64,000 nt of DNA, from positions 36,015,620-36,079,619 of the forward strand of contig CM043700.1 in NCBI GenBank assembly GCA_023935145.1, given 5' to 3'. The position numbers and the translations under genes were made by a program. This DNA is from Bretschneidera sinensis. Lineage: Eukaryota > Streptophyta > Magnoliopsida > Brassicales > Akaniaceae. Under the pieces are notes generated by a model, which saw only the letters and a program-made list of their open reading frames with translations, was not told where the DNA came from and did not search any database. Of the stretch, positions 22,464 to 34,239 are shown piece after piece. Numbering within the stretch: the first letter of the stretch is position 1; each line of letters starts with the position of its first letter.

Positions 22464-24071
22464 TTTTTACTGCACTTATCATTATGCCCTTAAATTTTAT
22501 GATATTTTTTTTAACAAATATAAATATAATAAAATGTATTAAATTATTGTATTTTTTTCTTTTTTAAACATCCAAAACAAAAGATGGATATATGTGCCCT
22601 ATTTTTTTTTCTCATTTCTTTTCCTTCATATCTTATTCTTTCTTTTCTCACCAAATTTCCATATAAGATTTAAGCTTTAAAAATTTATTCACTCTTATTG
22701 ATCTTGCTTGAAGAACTTTATTTTTTGGTATATGATTATTATAATTAGAAACTAACCCAAACATTCTTAAAAAAACAATAATGTGAACATCCTCGACATA
22801 AATAGAAAAACAACAATTCTTCTATGATGTTCATATTTTCAACGTAATTTGAATTTTTTTTCAATATTATATTTGAAAGATAAAAAAATAAATAAATATT
22901 TTTTTCCAAATCATATTAACGATGTGCAAATTGTTGAGAAAAATAATAAAAATAGAAAAAAAAACAATTTTTTACAATTGCGACCTTAACATTTTCAGTG
23001 TGTTTATGTAACTATCATTATAATAAACAATAATTTCCATATAAATGGCTCATAGAATCTTAAATTAATGGAAATTAAACAATTAATGATGTTAGAAAGA
23101 AGAAAATCCAAATTTACTCGTCAATCATGAGTACTTCACGTATTGAATTGAAGCCTTGATGCTCTATATCAAAGTATGAAATTGCTGATTTTTTATTTTG
23201 ATTTGTGTAGGCAACTGATCAAGACCTGCATACCAATTGATTTCACAATCTGGATTCTGGATCCTTGACCAAGTTGTTGTCCATCAAATGATGATTAAAT
23301 AATCTTATATTTTATGTCATGCATAATTAAATAGTTTCTTTTATCTATATCAAACATTGTTGGAAAGGTTTAACTAGATTTGGTATGGTGTAATTAAACT
23401 TCATTTCAGGTTTGTGAGGAAAACTCTCTTTAGACTTTATATATATTTTCGATCACATGTTATCACTACTCAATAAAATTACAAAAATTTATCATTAATA
23501 TTGAAATATTATTAGTTTTTTTTTCCCTTAGCTTCTTCTTCTTTGTTTCAAGAGTAGAGAAAAAAACCAAGAAAAAAACCCAGAACCCATATGCTCGCCA
23601 CCCACGCTGACTATTGTCGGTCATTCCTCTCATCGGCTCTGCTCTTTACTCTTTCGCAGCCAATGAACCCCTCACTGTCTTTGACTAAAGCCTAGTGGTC
23701 TTCTTCCATCCCCTTTCTCTACCCATCACAACCACCACGAATCTCATTCATTCACATGTCCAACCATCCCCTTCTCCTTCCTCCCTCCAGACTTTGCCTC
23801 TTCCTTCTTTCTCTCCCTCATTTTTTCTTATCATAGCCAACTCGAAGCTCCCCTAGTCTCTCTTCCTCTAGTCGCCGTCACAAACAGAAGTTTGATAAGT
23901 TCGACGATGCCAGACGTTGTATGAGAGCTATAGGACGATGCCACCACCTAGTTGCCCCTTATACTGACTATTATCAGTCTTTCCCCTCACCAACTCTACT
24001 CTCTCCTCTTTCGCAACCGACAAACCTTTCGCATTCTCTGACCAAACCCCAATGGTCTTCCTCCATCCCCT
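22461..24071 (+). other. Duplicated MADS tail and flank, copy 2
   Basis: It begins in the middle of MADS intron 7 (equivalent to about 5665) directly after viral coat sequence. It contains the last exon (23211-23240, same nine codons and TGA), the 3' flank, one full C/T-rich repeat unit (about 23590-23945) and the start of a second unit. No other MADS exons precede it, so it cannot encode a protein. Like copy 1 it lacks the 45-bp exon, so copies 1 and 2 are closer to each other than to copy 3. Confidence 0.75.
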
Positions 24072-24298
24072 TGTAAAAACTTTTAAATATTTGGAGAATT
24101 TTTGCTTTCTCTTAAACGTAGGTATAGGCATGTATTTATAATATATTTTGTTACAACTAAATCATGAAAGACAAAGTAGAGGAGAATATTTTTGAATTTA
24201 AACTGATTAAGTATCTAAAAATTTGAATTTAAACTGATTACATATCATAACTACTTTGTGAGAAGCTGCTGGTTGTTGCTGTGGATAAGTCTCTAACA
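24072..24298 (-). repeat. 3' LTR of copia element 24072-27480
   Basis: 227 bp, TGTAAAAAC at 24072 to CTAACA at 24298. Same length as its partner with roughly a dozen and a half substitutions, so the insertion is moderately old. Confidence 0.9.
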
Positions 24299-24309
24299 CA
24301 CCCCTGCAA

Positions 24310-25683
24310 GCTTAACTGTGCAGAGGAAATGTTCAGCTTGTCAAAGGAGACAAAACCGAGATGAGGATAGCGGTTTGGTGAAGATATCAGCTACCTGATC
24401 TTTGGTAGAAATGAAGTGGATGTCTAATGTACCACGAGCAACCATATCCTGAACAAAATGAAAATCTATCTTGACATGTTTGGTTCGAGCATGGAAAACT
24501 GGATTTGAGGATAAATATGTTGCACCAATATTGTCACACCAAAGAACGGGAGGTGTAGAAGGAAGCGACTCGAGTTCAGTCAGAAGAGAGCATAACCATG
24601 TGATATCAGAAGTGGTATTTGCTAAGGCTTTATATTCAGCTTCGGTGCTAAACCGAGCTACAGTAGCTTTCTTCTTGTAACTCCAAGAAATTAGATTATC
24701 CCCAAGAAAGACATAGTAGCCACTTGTGGAACGTCTATTATTACTGCTACCTGCCCAATCCGCATCGGAATAGGCTTGTATTGACCGTGAGTGTGACGGG
24801 TGAAATTAGAGACCAAAATCCACGGTTTGCTTGAGGTAGCACAACAAGCGCTTGGTTGATTGCCAATGGATCATTGTCGGCTTGTGAAGAAACTTAGATA
24901 GCTTGTTAACCGTGAATGCTGTATCTGGTCTGGTGATGCAGAGATATTGAAGAGCACCAATAGTGCTTCTGTAAAGTGTTGGATCCGAAAATGCTTCACC
25001 TTCATAAGCCGAAAGTTTTGTGGATATGGCCATAGGAGAATGAACCGGTTTTGCTTCTAGTATATTATTTCAATATATCCAGGATATATCGATGTTGAGA
25101 TAAAATGAAGCCCTTGGAATTTTGAATTATTTCGACACCAAGAAAAAAATGGAGAGGACCCAGATTTTTAACAGCAAATTCTTTATGTAAAGCTGATAGT
25201 AAATCATCGATAGCCGTCTGTTTATTACTTGTGAGGAGAATATCGTCCACATATATAAGCATAAATATTTTGACTGTGGAACATGTATAAACAAACAAGG
25301 AAGTATCAGACCGATTACCTTTAAAACCAAGAGCAAGAAGCTTGTTGCTGAGTCTGTCGAACCAAGCTCATGGGGCTTGTTTAAGACTTTTGTAATTTAC
25401 ATACATGGTTTGGGTATTGGGGATGAAGAAAACCAGGGGGCTGAGACATATATACTTCCTCTAATAAATTCCCATGTAGGAAAGCATTCTGAATATTGAT
25501 TTGATGAATGGGCCAACCAACTGAGATGGCTAAGGAAAGAACAGTGCGTACCATTATAGGATTAACAACAGGGCTAAATGTTTCACCAAAATCAATACCT
25601 GGTTGTTGATGATAGCCTTTGGCAACAAAACGAGCTTTGTAGCGTTCGATATTACCATCTGCATGTCGTTTGATGCGAAACAC
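24310..25683 (-). pseudogene. copia RT and RNase H (Ale-like), few defects
   Basis: RT patterns RYKARFVAKGYHQQPGIDF, QNAFLHGNL and the intact catalytic YVDDILLTSN are present in 25683-25065, then RNase H with [17 protein letters not shown] and CDN. Stops or shifts near 25060, 25375 and 24809 split the frame. All catalytic Asp residues I could check are retained, unlike the other elements in the window. Confidence 0.8.
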
Positions 25684-25689
25684 CTACTT

Positions 25690-27216
25690 TAAGCCAATGA
25701 TGTTATAAGCTGAATTAGGAGGAACCAGAGTCCATGTTTGATTTTTTAGCAATGCATAAAATTCAATATTCATTGCTTGACGCCATAATGGATCTTTGAT
25801 GGCTGTGGAATAGCAAGTAGGCTCAGTAGGCTGTTGGGAATTCAGTGAGGAGAGCTCATGGAATTAGATGTCGGATCATGTCTTCAAGAAGGTGTTTGGG
25901 TTTTCGGATATAGTTTTTGGAACAGGTGATCATTGGGTGTACTGATGTGGTTTGAGTGGCAGTGTTTGACGGATGAGAATATTCTAAGTGTAGGGAAGGT
26001 CGTGGGTTCGAAAGTGATGTGATCGGGTTGGTGGGGGAAGGCTCAATATGTTCAGTTATATGTGGTGAGGTTAAGGATGGGTTCAGACTGGGTGTATTTT
26101 GTTCACTTGTGGGCTGGCTTTGGAGAGGAGTGTCTATAGATTCGATTGAGTAACTGCTTGGAGAAGCTACTGCTGCTGCCGAGACCTTGTATCCGATAGA
26201 CTCAGAAGATGACTATTATGGAATTGAGATGGAGGAGAATAGCACGCTGGGATGGTTTTAAAAGGAAATGTAAATTCATCAAATTGCACATCACGGGAGA
26301 TATAAACACGATGAGTGGGAACATGGAGACACTTATATCCTTTGTGTAAAGGGCTATATCCAAGAAAGACACACGGAAGAGAACGAGGTTGAAATTTGTT
26401 GGTATTGTATGGCCGTAGATTAGGCCAACAAGTGCAACAAATATTTTTAGAAAAGTGTAATCAGGTGGAGATTTGAAAAGAACTTCATATGGATTACAAT
26501 TTTGAAGTGTGTGAGTAGGCATACGATTTATTAAGTAACAGGCTTGAGGAAAGCATCATCCCAAAATTGTTGAGGAACGTTTTCTTGGGATAATAAGGCA
26601 AGGCCTGTCTCCACTATGTGGTGATGTTTGCGCTCAATAGCACCATTTTGTTGGTGCGTATGAGGGTAAGAAATACGATGAACGATACCTTGATCTTGAA
26701 ATTTTTTATGAAGCGAGCGATATTCACAGCCCCAATCAGATTGCACGGCTTTGATTTTGGTATTAAAGTACCGTTCAACATATGATTGAAATTTGAAAAA
26801 GATATGACTAACATCACTTTTTAAAGAAATGGGATAAAGCCAGGAATATTTGCTAAATGTATCCAAAAAGGAAACATAATATTTATGACCAGTGTTTGAA
26901 CAAATAGGAGCAGGGCCCCATACATCAGTATAGATTAATGGTAAAGGTTCTGTAACTTGAGCTAAAGAAGTGGAAAATGGTAATTGCCGACTCTTTGAAC
27001 TCAAGCAAGCAGAGCATTTTTGTTAGATGGAGTGACGAGGGACTGGGACTTGTAGTTGACGAAGGACTCGATGAACAATTTGAAATGACGGATGACCCAT
27101 GAAAGCATGCCATATGGAGAGAGTTGAGTGTTCACTTGAGAAAGTGGACGGAACACATTTATTTTGAGTGGGGTTGGGACAAGAACAGAGGACGAAGTGG
27201 GAACTGAGGAGTCCAT
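25690..27216 (-). pseudogene. copia integrase with fused gag N-terminus
   Basis: The start codon at 27216 opens a frame (MDSSVPTSSSVL...) that looks like the first residues of gag. Within about 25 residues it passes to pre-integrase sequence (HAFMGHPSF in another frame, then CSACLSSKS). Integrase with IYTDVWGPAP (first Asp) and QQNGAIERKH (Glu) follows in 27004-26531. 26522-26202 and 25690-26200 hold the C-terminal part and linker, with stops. About 400 residues of gag and protease expected here are deleted. Confidence 0.7.
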
Positions 27217-27253
27217 GAGGATTCAGACGTTTGTCACTTAGGCTCTAATACCA

Positions 27254-27480
27254 TGTAAAAACTTTTAAATATTTGGAGAATTTCTTGTTTCCCTTAAACG
27301 CAGGTATAGGCGTGTATTTATAATATATTCTGTTACAACTAAATAATGAAAGATAAAGCAGAGGAGAATATATTTGAATTTAAACTGATTACATATCTAA
27401 ACATTTGAATTTAAATTGATTATATATCATAACTGCTTTGTGAGGAGCTGCTGGTTGTTGCTGTGGATAAGTTTCTAACA
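27254..27480 (-). repeat. 5' LTR of copia element 24072-27480
   Basis: 227 bp, flanked outward by CCCCT and inward by the primer-binding site at 27242-27253 (TGGTATTAGAGC on the minus strand). Confidence 0.9.
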
Positions 27481-27485
27481 CCCCT

Positions 27486-28149
27486 ACATCCACCCATCAT
27501 CACCATAATGAATCTCATTCGTTCACATGTCCCACTATCATCTTCTCATTCCTTCCTCCCTCCACACTTCACCTCATTTGCCCTTCTCTCCCTTTTTTTC
27601 TCCCACTATACCCAACTCTAAGCTCCCTCACATTCTCTCAACCTCTAGTCTTTCCTCTTCCAATAGACACCATAAACAGAAGTCTTGATAACTCTGACGA
27701 TGCCATAACATTGTCTAGGAACTACAGGATAGGAGGATAGATCTTGGATTTGAAGATGGTGGTGAAGCACAAGGACTTGAGATCTTTTATGTGGGCTGGT
27801 GTTGGGCTTCTGTCTATGGAGGCAACAACAGTTTCTATCGGGCGACGCGCAACGGAGATGGTCGGAGCAAGTTGGTATAGGTTTTCTTGGTGTAGATCGA
27901 GGTTGCAAGGTTGAAGACACATATAATGTAACATTTGATTTTGGGTTTTTGAAGGAGGAGAATAGAAGGTGCTAAGAGGCAATTTTGGTATCTCACAAGT
28001 ATCACATTAGTTTTATTCACGATGTAATAGTCCAAGGACCCAATTGTTCTACATTTGATAAATTAAGGACCTAATTGTTTAAATTGAAACGTAGGGACCT
28101 AATTGTTATTTAGTCCAAATGTTAGGGACCAAAATTGATATTTATCTTA
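27486..28149. other. Rest of the flank repeat and unassigned DNA
   Basis: 27486-27730 completes the second C/T-rich unit interrupted by the copia element. 27731-28035 has overlapping minus-strand open frames of 66-91 codons without recognisable domains. 28040-28149 contains repeated GGACCTAATTG-type words of the sort common in plant repeats. I see no gene. Confidence 0.5.
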
Positions 28150-28309
28150 TATTTAATTATCTATATTCACATATATCATATACATTTTAGACATGGATCT
28201 TTTTTTCTTTTCTTTTTGTGTTTGTTCTTGTATCAGCCTGAGGATCTATACCATGATGGTAAGAATCGACTATGATTTCTCATTTTTCAAATATTTTGGT
28301 AGGTTTCTA

Positions 28310-29690
28310 TTCATATTTGGTTCTCCAATATAGACTTATAATACATTTGTAAATTTAATATTTGGCATGTATCCAATCCGGTAACGAGATAATCGGTACA
28401 AGAATGATCCAAATATCCATTTTTCTCCTTACAGGCTACCATCCAAATTTTATCATCAAAACCATATCTTGAGTGACTATATTTGTAAATTTGACATTTG
28501 ACTTGTATCCGATTCAATACCAAGAATTTGGTATTGGAGAGGATCAAATGATCGTTTTCTATTTACTCTGTATTGGTTGTTGCCCCAAATTCTATCATTA
28601 AAACATATCTTGTACTGTTATGTTTGTAAACTTGACATCTCACATGTATTCAATCCAATACCAATGAAATCTATATTGGAGAGTCTCCGGGGATCTTTTG
28701 TTTTCTTTCTCCTTATGGGTTACCATCTCAAAGTCCATCACTTTGTATTGTTGCGTTTGCAAATTTGACATTTGAAATATATCAAATCAAATACCGATAA
28801 AATTGATATTGAAAGATTCAATGATCATTTTCTTTTTTTTTTCTCCCTATACATTACTGTCCAAATTTTATCATCAAGACTACATCTTGTACGATTATGT
28901 TTGTAAATTTGACATCTAGTATGTATCACATCCAATATCGAGAAAATCTATACCGGAGAAGATCTGAAGATCCTTTTCTTTTTTCTTTTATAGGTTATCA
29001 TCCCAAATTCTATAGGTAAAACCATATCTTGTACTGTTATGTTTGTAAATTTGACATCTGGCATCTATCCAATCCAGTCCGAAAAAAATCAATACAAGAG
29101 GGTTAAGGATCATTTCTTTCTTTCTCTCGAAGCTTATGCTATATTAGCTTCAGAGATAATGATCATTTCTTTGTCTTTCTTCTTTTTTCTTGTGAAGTTT
29201 TCATTTGATCTTGCTCATAAGTTAAGGATTCTTGATGAAGCTTCTTTCTTCGTTTTCTAACCTCCTTTGCTTTGATGCTTATTCCCTTATGCTTATGGCA
29301 AGTTTGGTTAAAACAATTTCATCTTCTTTGGTGTCTGGTTCCCTTGCTTATTATTGATCAAATAAAAATCTAAAACACTCAATAAAATTTTTAGAACTAT
29401 AGTAAAAATTTTGTTGTCATCAAAATACATGAGATAAATGGTACAATATTAACATATCCAATCCAAAAATGAAAAAATCGGTACTAGGGAGGATCTAAGG
29501 ATCATTTCTTTTTTTTGCCGCCTCATACGAGTTAACATTTAGATTCTATAATCATAATCATATCTTGTACAACTATGATTGTAATTTGACATTTGGCATG
29601 TATTTCATCGAGTGCTGAGAAAATTGCACTTGAAGAAAATTCAAGGATATTTCTTTTTTTTCTTATGTCCAAATTCTTTATGAGCAAAAT
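28310..29690. repeat. Diverged tandem repeats in pseudogene intron 3
   Basis: Same roughly 140-bp units as 3220-4600, in the same order, with small indels. It confirms homology of the introns and that the array existed before duplication. Confidence 0.75.
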
Positions 29691-29751
29691 CGATTTCAAA
29701 TCTCTAGTACAATAAAAAAAAAAAAAGGTTTTATCAACTATTAGAAGACCA

Positions 29752-29972
29752 ATTTGTTTGGGTGGATTGAAAGGTAGCTTTTAAGTCAAAGCTTGTTTTT
29801 TAACATTTGTAAAAGAAAAACTAATCAAATCAAATCAAATCAACTACTAATTTATATTTTAACTGTCATTCAATGAAATTTAACAGAGTTTGATTTAATT
29901 TAATAAAGTATTTTGCAAACTTTAAAAAGTAAGCTATGACTTAAAGTTGTATTTAAGCCTTGCCAAACAAAT
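29752..29972. mobile_element. Foldback MITE-like element in pseudogene intron 3
   Basis: 221 bp bounded by ATTTGTTTGG and its reverse complement CCAAACAAAT, with further internal complementarity (AAGTCAAAGCTT against AAGCTATGACTT). The equivalent place in copy 1 (from 4647) has only the left part. It resembles hAT-type MITEs; a target duplication was not resolved. Confidence 0.5.
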
Positions 29973-30265
29973 ATCCACAAGGATTATTTTTTGGTATGGG
30001 CTACCATCCTAAAATCAATCTGTATAACTTGTACTTTCATAGTATCACGAGTTCCCAAAAGTGATTTTTCATATTTTAATGCCAAACAGATCAATTTTCC
30101 TCCGGTTAGTTCTTAATTTTTTTTTTCTTATTTTTGCCTTTTCTTTTATCTTCTTTTGTAGGTTTTGAAAAAAGCATATGAGAAAGATCCCAATACCAAA
30201 GTTGACCCAAGAAAATTTTCAGTTGACAGGTATAGGTTTTCTTCTCCAATTTTTTTTATTAATAA

Positions 30266-30297
<32 letters not shown>

Positions 30298-31969
30298 CTA
30301 TTTATCATCATTTTTATAATCTTATTTCTATTTTCATTCACTGCAAAAATGATACGCTCAAGGTAAGTGTGGTTCTTCATTTGGAAAAAAACCTTTAAAT
30401 ATTTGTCTATTTGTATTTCATTTTAGCAAGTTGCTTGTTTAGTCAATAGCATTTTCGTCATTTATGTAGTTGCAAGAGGATCAGTTGAAGAAGCTGAAAG
30501 AAAAACCTTGATGAGAAGAACAAAACACTGAGGTTTCACTTATTAATCATGCCAATTACTTTTTTTCAATTCTAATTTTCTCTTCAAATTAAGATATTGT
30601 TTGTTTTCGGTTCTACTGATTGGAAGAATCCAGAAAACGTTGAGCACTCGACTCAAATCTAACTCATGGAGGAACATCTTATTGAAGCTCTTAATAAAAT
30701 AAAAAATAAGAAGGTATTTCAATTTTTTATATTCTTTTTACATGATACCATTATTATACCATTAAATTTTATGATATATTTTTTAGAAAGATATAAATAG
30801 TAAAAAGTGTTTAATCATTTTTTTTTTAATTTTTAAACATCCAAAACAAGAGATGCATGTACCTCAATTTTTTCTCATTTCTTTTCTTTCATATCTTATT
30901 CTTTCTTTTCTCAACAAACTTCCATATAGGATTTAAGCTTACATAGTTATGTACTCTTATTGATATTGTTTGAAGAACTTTAATTTTTGGTTTTTGTTTA
31001 TTATAATCAGAAACTAACACAAACATTCTTAAAAAATGTTTATAAAATGATTTATGTTTTTAAAAATTTAACTTATAAAAAAAAGTTTTTAGAAATTTAA
31101 ATTTTGTTTAAAAAAACTATTTTCACTATTTTTTATCATACACTAAATAAATTATAATTTTACCATAAACCGTTTCAAAATTAATGATAAATCATTTATA
31201 TAGTTACGCCAAGTGGGGCCAATTGAATCAAACACAAGACTTGCGTATGAGAGCCATTTCTCTCTACTCGTTTTACTACTTGAGTAATCCATTTAAGTTA
31301 ATTTTCTATATTTAACTTCTTGTATATTTATTTTTGTTGCTTATGCGTGGTAAAATGAAATCTCTTTCTTTTTGGTCCCTGTGCTACACACATATATATG
31401 CACATCTTGTGTAGTTACATTTGTGCGTCAAAAATAGTTGGACTAAATATCATGTTTTGTTATCATGGATATTGACATCAATATTTACTGCTGATCATTT
31501 TACAGAGTCAACTACAAGGGCAGCACATGGGATTACAAACCTCTGATCAGGTGTGTTTTGCATGCATGTTAAACACAATGATGTTAGAAAGAAGAAAAAC
31601 CAAATTTAATCACTTGAATGAATGATACCATGTAAGAATCCATTTGAAATCTTCATATGATGATATTCATTTATTTTTATTAATGATAAATCCTTTTTCT
31701 TTTTATAGAAAAGATAATTGAAATCGGACACTACTTTTATTTAAGGGGAGATACAACGGTTGAACAAAGCTCACGATCATATGTTTACTTGCACAGATCT
31801 TTAAAATTGAGTTTATATTTTAAAGACTATATATTATTTGCCTCAACTCACCAATCATGAGTACTTCACGTATTGAATTGAAACCTTGATGCTCTACGCC
31901 GAAGTATGAAATGACTGATATTTGATTTTGATTTGTGTAGGCAACTGATCAAGACCTGCATACCTATTG

Positions 31970-33815
31970 ACTTCACAATATGGATTCTGGATCCTCGACC
32001 AAGTTGCTGTCCAGCAAATGATGATTAAATAGTTTTTTTATGTCATGCATAATTAAGTAGTTTTTTTATTTTTTTATTTTATCTATATCAAACATTGGTG
32101 GAAAGGTTTAAACTAATTTGGTATGGTGTAATTAAACTTCATTTCAGGTTTGTGAGGAAAACTCTCTTTAGACTTTATATATATTCGATCACATGTTATC
32201 ACCACCTAATAAATTTACACAATTTTAGCACTCATATTGAAATATTTATAAATATTATATTTCAATAAAAGTAAGGTGATATATTTATGTAATTTTATTG
32301 ATATTATAATCATTGAATTGAATGTTTATTCTATTCTAATTCTAAAACCACTGTTTGTCTCTTAAAAACAGTGAGGTATAGTTTAATCTAACAGTAGAAA
32401 TGACTTATGATTTATAAAATGGTTTTTTGAACGATTTATGATGAAACAATATTGGAACTATAAATTGTTTAGTTTTGATAATACTATAGTAAGAAGAGTT
32501 TCCTAACAGAAACATTTTTATAAGTACTCCGTATTTTGGTTTTTCTCTTCAAACTTTGATTTGAATAGAAAACTATAATCTTAGAGAAGTACAGGTACAC
32601 AAAGTTTATTTAAAGGAAATATGTGGGTTTGTTTTGTGGGATTTTTTTTTATATCCTTTGATTTCTTTTATGTGTCAAAATCTAACGCTTTGTTAATTTT
32701 TTACCACTTTTTTTTTTTCTGTACTTCATATAAATTCAATATTATAATAATAAAATTTCATTTTGAAGGGATAAAAAAGTGCCCACAACTACTGTCATAG
32801 TGCCATATTCTATTAAAATGTTTGCTTTGTTGTTTTACCAAACACAAAAAAAGTTAATAGTTCCATTTGTATTTTACCAACACAGTTAAAAAAAAAGGTT
32901 TATGAAATATTGGTTTTTTTAACCGTTTTCAATATTGTTTTACTAAATATTAAATAGTTTATAGTTATATTGTTGTTTTATCATTAACTGTTTCAAAAAC
33001 CATAAACTAAACTATAAATATTTTTACCGCCAAATGGGATCTAAATAGAGTATTTTATATTAATCCCATATCATATTATGCCATACAATATACTACTGTA
33101 CTAAATAACTAAAATTTAAAATACTTTTGCGATGTTTAGGAACCACTTTAAGTACGCTTAAAGCACATTTATTTAAAGTGCATAAAACACATTTGCCTTG
33201 AACCACTTAAAGCAAATGTGTTTTAAACATGCTTAAAGTGGTTCCCTAATGTTGCCATGATTTGTGTATACTCAGTTATTAGTCCCTCTTTTGTTCAACA
33301 GCGGAGTAATGGACCCTTTTTTTAGAAGCATGGAGTAGTGAACTTGACAAACTCAACTTGACACCGCAAGTGCAAGATTTTTTTATCAACTCATCCGTAG
33401 TAAAAAATTATGAAATAAAGTTTGCAATAAACATAAATTTTGATTATAAAGTAATTTTCAACATATCCTAAAATTTAACAAGTTTAAATTCATGTATAAA
33501 AACAGTGTCTGCATGTTTAACTTCATACTTTTTACTATAAAGGAGTTGAACTCGTGGTTTTCAATCACCTTTTGTAGTTCTATGTATCAACTTATAATGG
33601 TAGGATTCACAAACCAAATATGGATAGTAGAATCAGCGCCTCTTATTTTTTTTCAAATGGAAAATATGGAAGTGTTTTTTAACATTCAATTTTTTGCCTT
33701 TTAACTTCAGCTTACGATATCCTCATAACAAATGTGTCAAATATTGCTTTTGCTTGGAAAGTTGATTGCTGCGGGCTGCATTAAAATGGTTTCTTTTGGT
33801 CCTAAAAAATAGTTT
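31970..33815. other. 3' flank of pseudogene and AT-rich intergenic DNA
   Basis: 32040-32230 matches the 3' flanks at 6540-6740 and 23330-23500. Beyond that the DNA is AT-rich, with short foldback stretches (about 32360-32490 and 32830-33040) that may be MITE remnants. Open frames at 33492-33704 have no recognisable product. No gene is supported. Confidence 0.5.
33138..33247. mobile_element. 110-bp foldback element (MITE)
   Basis: It starts AGGAACCACTTTAAG and ends with the complement CTTAAAGTGGTTCCCT; the interior is also self-complementary (AAAACACATTTG against CAAATGTGTTTT). The whole can fold into one long hairpin. ATGTT occurs just outside both ends, a possible target duplication. Confidence 0.6.
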
Positions 33816-34235
33816 CACTACAAGATAATTGGCATTTGCCGGTGCTTTACAAAAACGCCGCAATAAATTAACCGTCGGCGCCTTTTTGGTGGCACTTCCT
33901 TCAAGCGCAGCAATATTTAAAGAACATATAACGGCGCTTCAAAGCGTCGTTATATGCGCAGTTAATTATATATTCCGGCGCTTTAATATACCAGCACTTT
34001 TAAGCGCCTGAATATGCTAATTTTATATTTCGGCGTTTGAAAGCGCCAGAATATGAAATGAGCATATACCGACACTTTTAAGTGCCGGAATATAAAATGG
34101 GTTTCGAGTATATTTCGGCCCTTAAAAGTACCGATATAGGCTCAAAACCCGTTTCATATTCCGGCGCTTTAAGTGCCGGAATATGCTCGAAACCCATTTC
34201 ATATTCCGGCACTTTAAAGCACCGGAATATGATAA
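33816..34235. repeat. Left subterminal repeats of the CACTA element
   Basis: A word related to TTCCGGCGCTTTAAAGCGCC, often followed by GGAATATG, occurs about ten times in both orientations. In En/Spm elements such subterminal repeats bind the TNPA protein that brings the ends together. GC content is far above the surroundings, with many CpG sites. Confidence 0.8.
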
Positions 34236-34239
34236 AAAA

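Larger units (their letters stand above)
7225..22467 (+). mobile_element. Endogenous pararetrovirus (Caulimoviridae), head-to-tail, defective
   Basis: Gene order on the plus strand is coat, zinc knuckle, aspartic protease, reverse transcriptase, RNase H, a second small ORF, intergenic region with TATA box, tRNA-Met primer-binding site, movement protein, coat again. No LTRs, no integrase and a 30K-type movement protein identify an integrated plant pararetrovirus. A single polyprotein plus a small 3' ORF resembles the florendovirus group; the genus is an inference. Without the two nested insertions the distance between equivalent points (8576 and 22459) is about 6.8 kb, close to one genome. Many stops and frameshifts in every coding block make it an inactive, old copy. 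Confidence 0.85.
24072..27480 (-). mobile_element. Ty1/copia element with short LTRs, internally deleted
   Basis: 3409 bp with two 227-bp LTRs, perfect target duplication CCCCT (24067-24071 and 27481-27485) and tRNA-Met primer-binding site at 27242-27253. On the minus strand the order is a short gag start, pre-integrase, integrase, RT, RNase H. Short LTRs and the KSRQLPFSTS...YTDVWGPAP integrase pattern fit the Ale/Retrofit lineage. Most of gag and all of protease are missing. It sits in the second C/T-rich unit of the MADS 3' flank. Confidence 0.9.
28150..31969 (+). pseudogene. MIKC* MADS pseudogene, 5'-truncated third copy
   Basis: Homology to the gene at 2403 starts inside intron 2, so the MADS domain is absent. 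Remnant exons: exon 3 at about 28236-28257; exon 4 at 30162-30229, open; exon 5 near 30347-30362, its acceptor AG changed to AA; exon 6 at 30470-30532, with an inserted base and frameshift; exon 7 near 30618-30714, with acceptor lost and an internal TAA; an extra exon 31506-31550; last exon 31940-31969. The extra 45-bp exon, with good AG and GT borders, encodes 15 residues (SQLQGQHMGLQTSDQ) and is missing from copies 1 and 2, so this dead copy preserves an older structure. Confidence 0.75.

Noticed and set aside
27645..28035. Three overlapping minus-strand open frames
   Set aside because: No recognisable domain, no splice signals or homologous copy that would support coding, and they overlap a flank repeat.
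30178..30366. 62-codon open frame with a run of Ile and Tyr
   Set aside because: It is pseudogene exon 4 running into a TA microsatellite; the repeat creates the residues.
33788..33801. The 14-bp word TGGTTTCTTTTGGT also occurs at 1840-1853 beside the family C LTR
   Set aside because: The match does not extend on either side; it is most likely chance in T-rich DNA.
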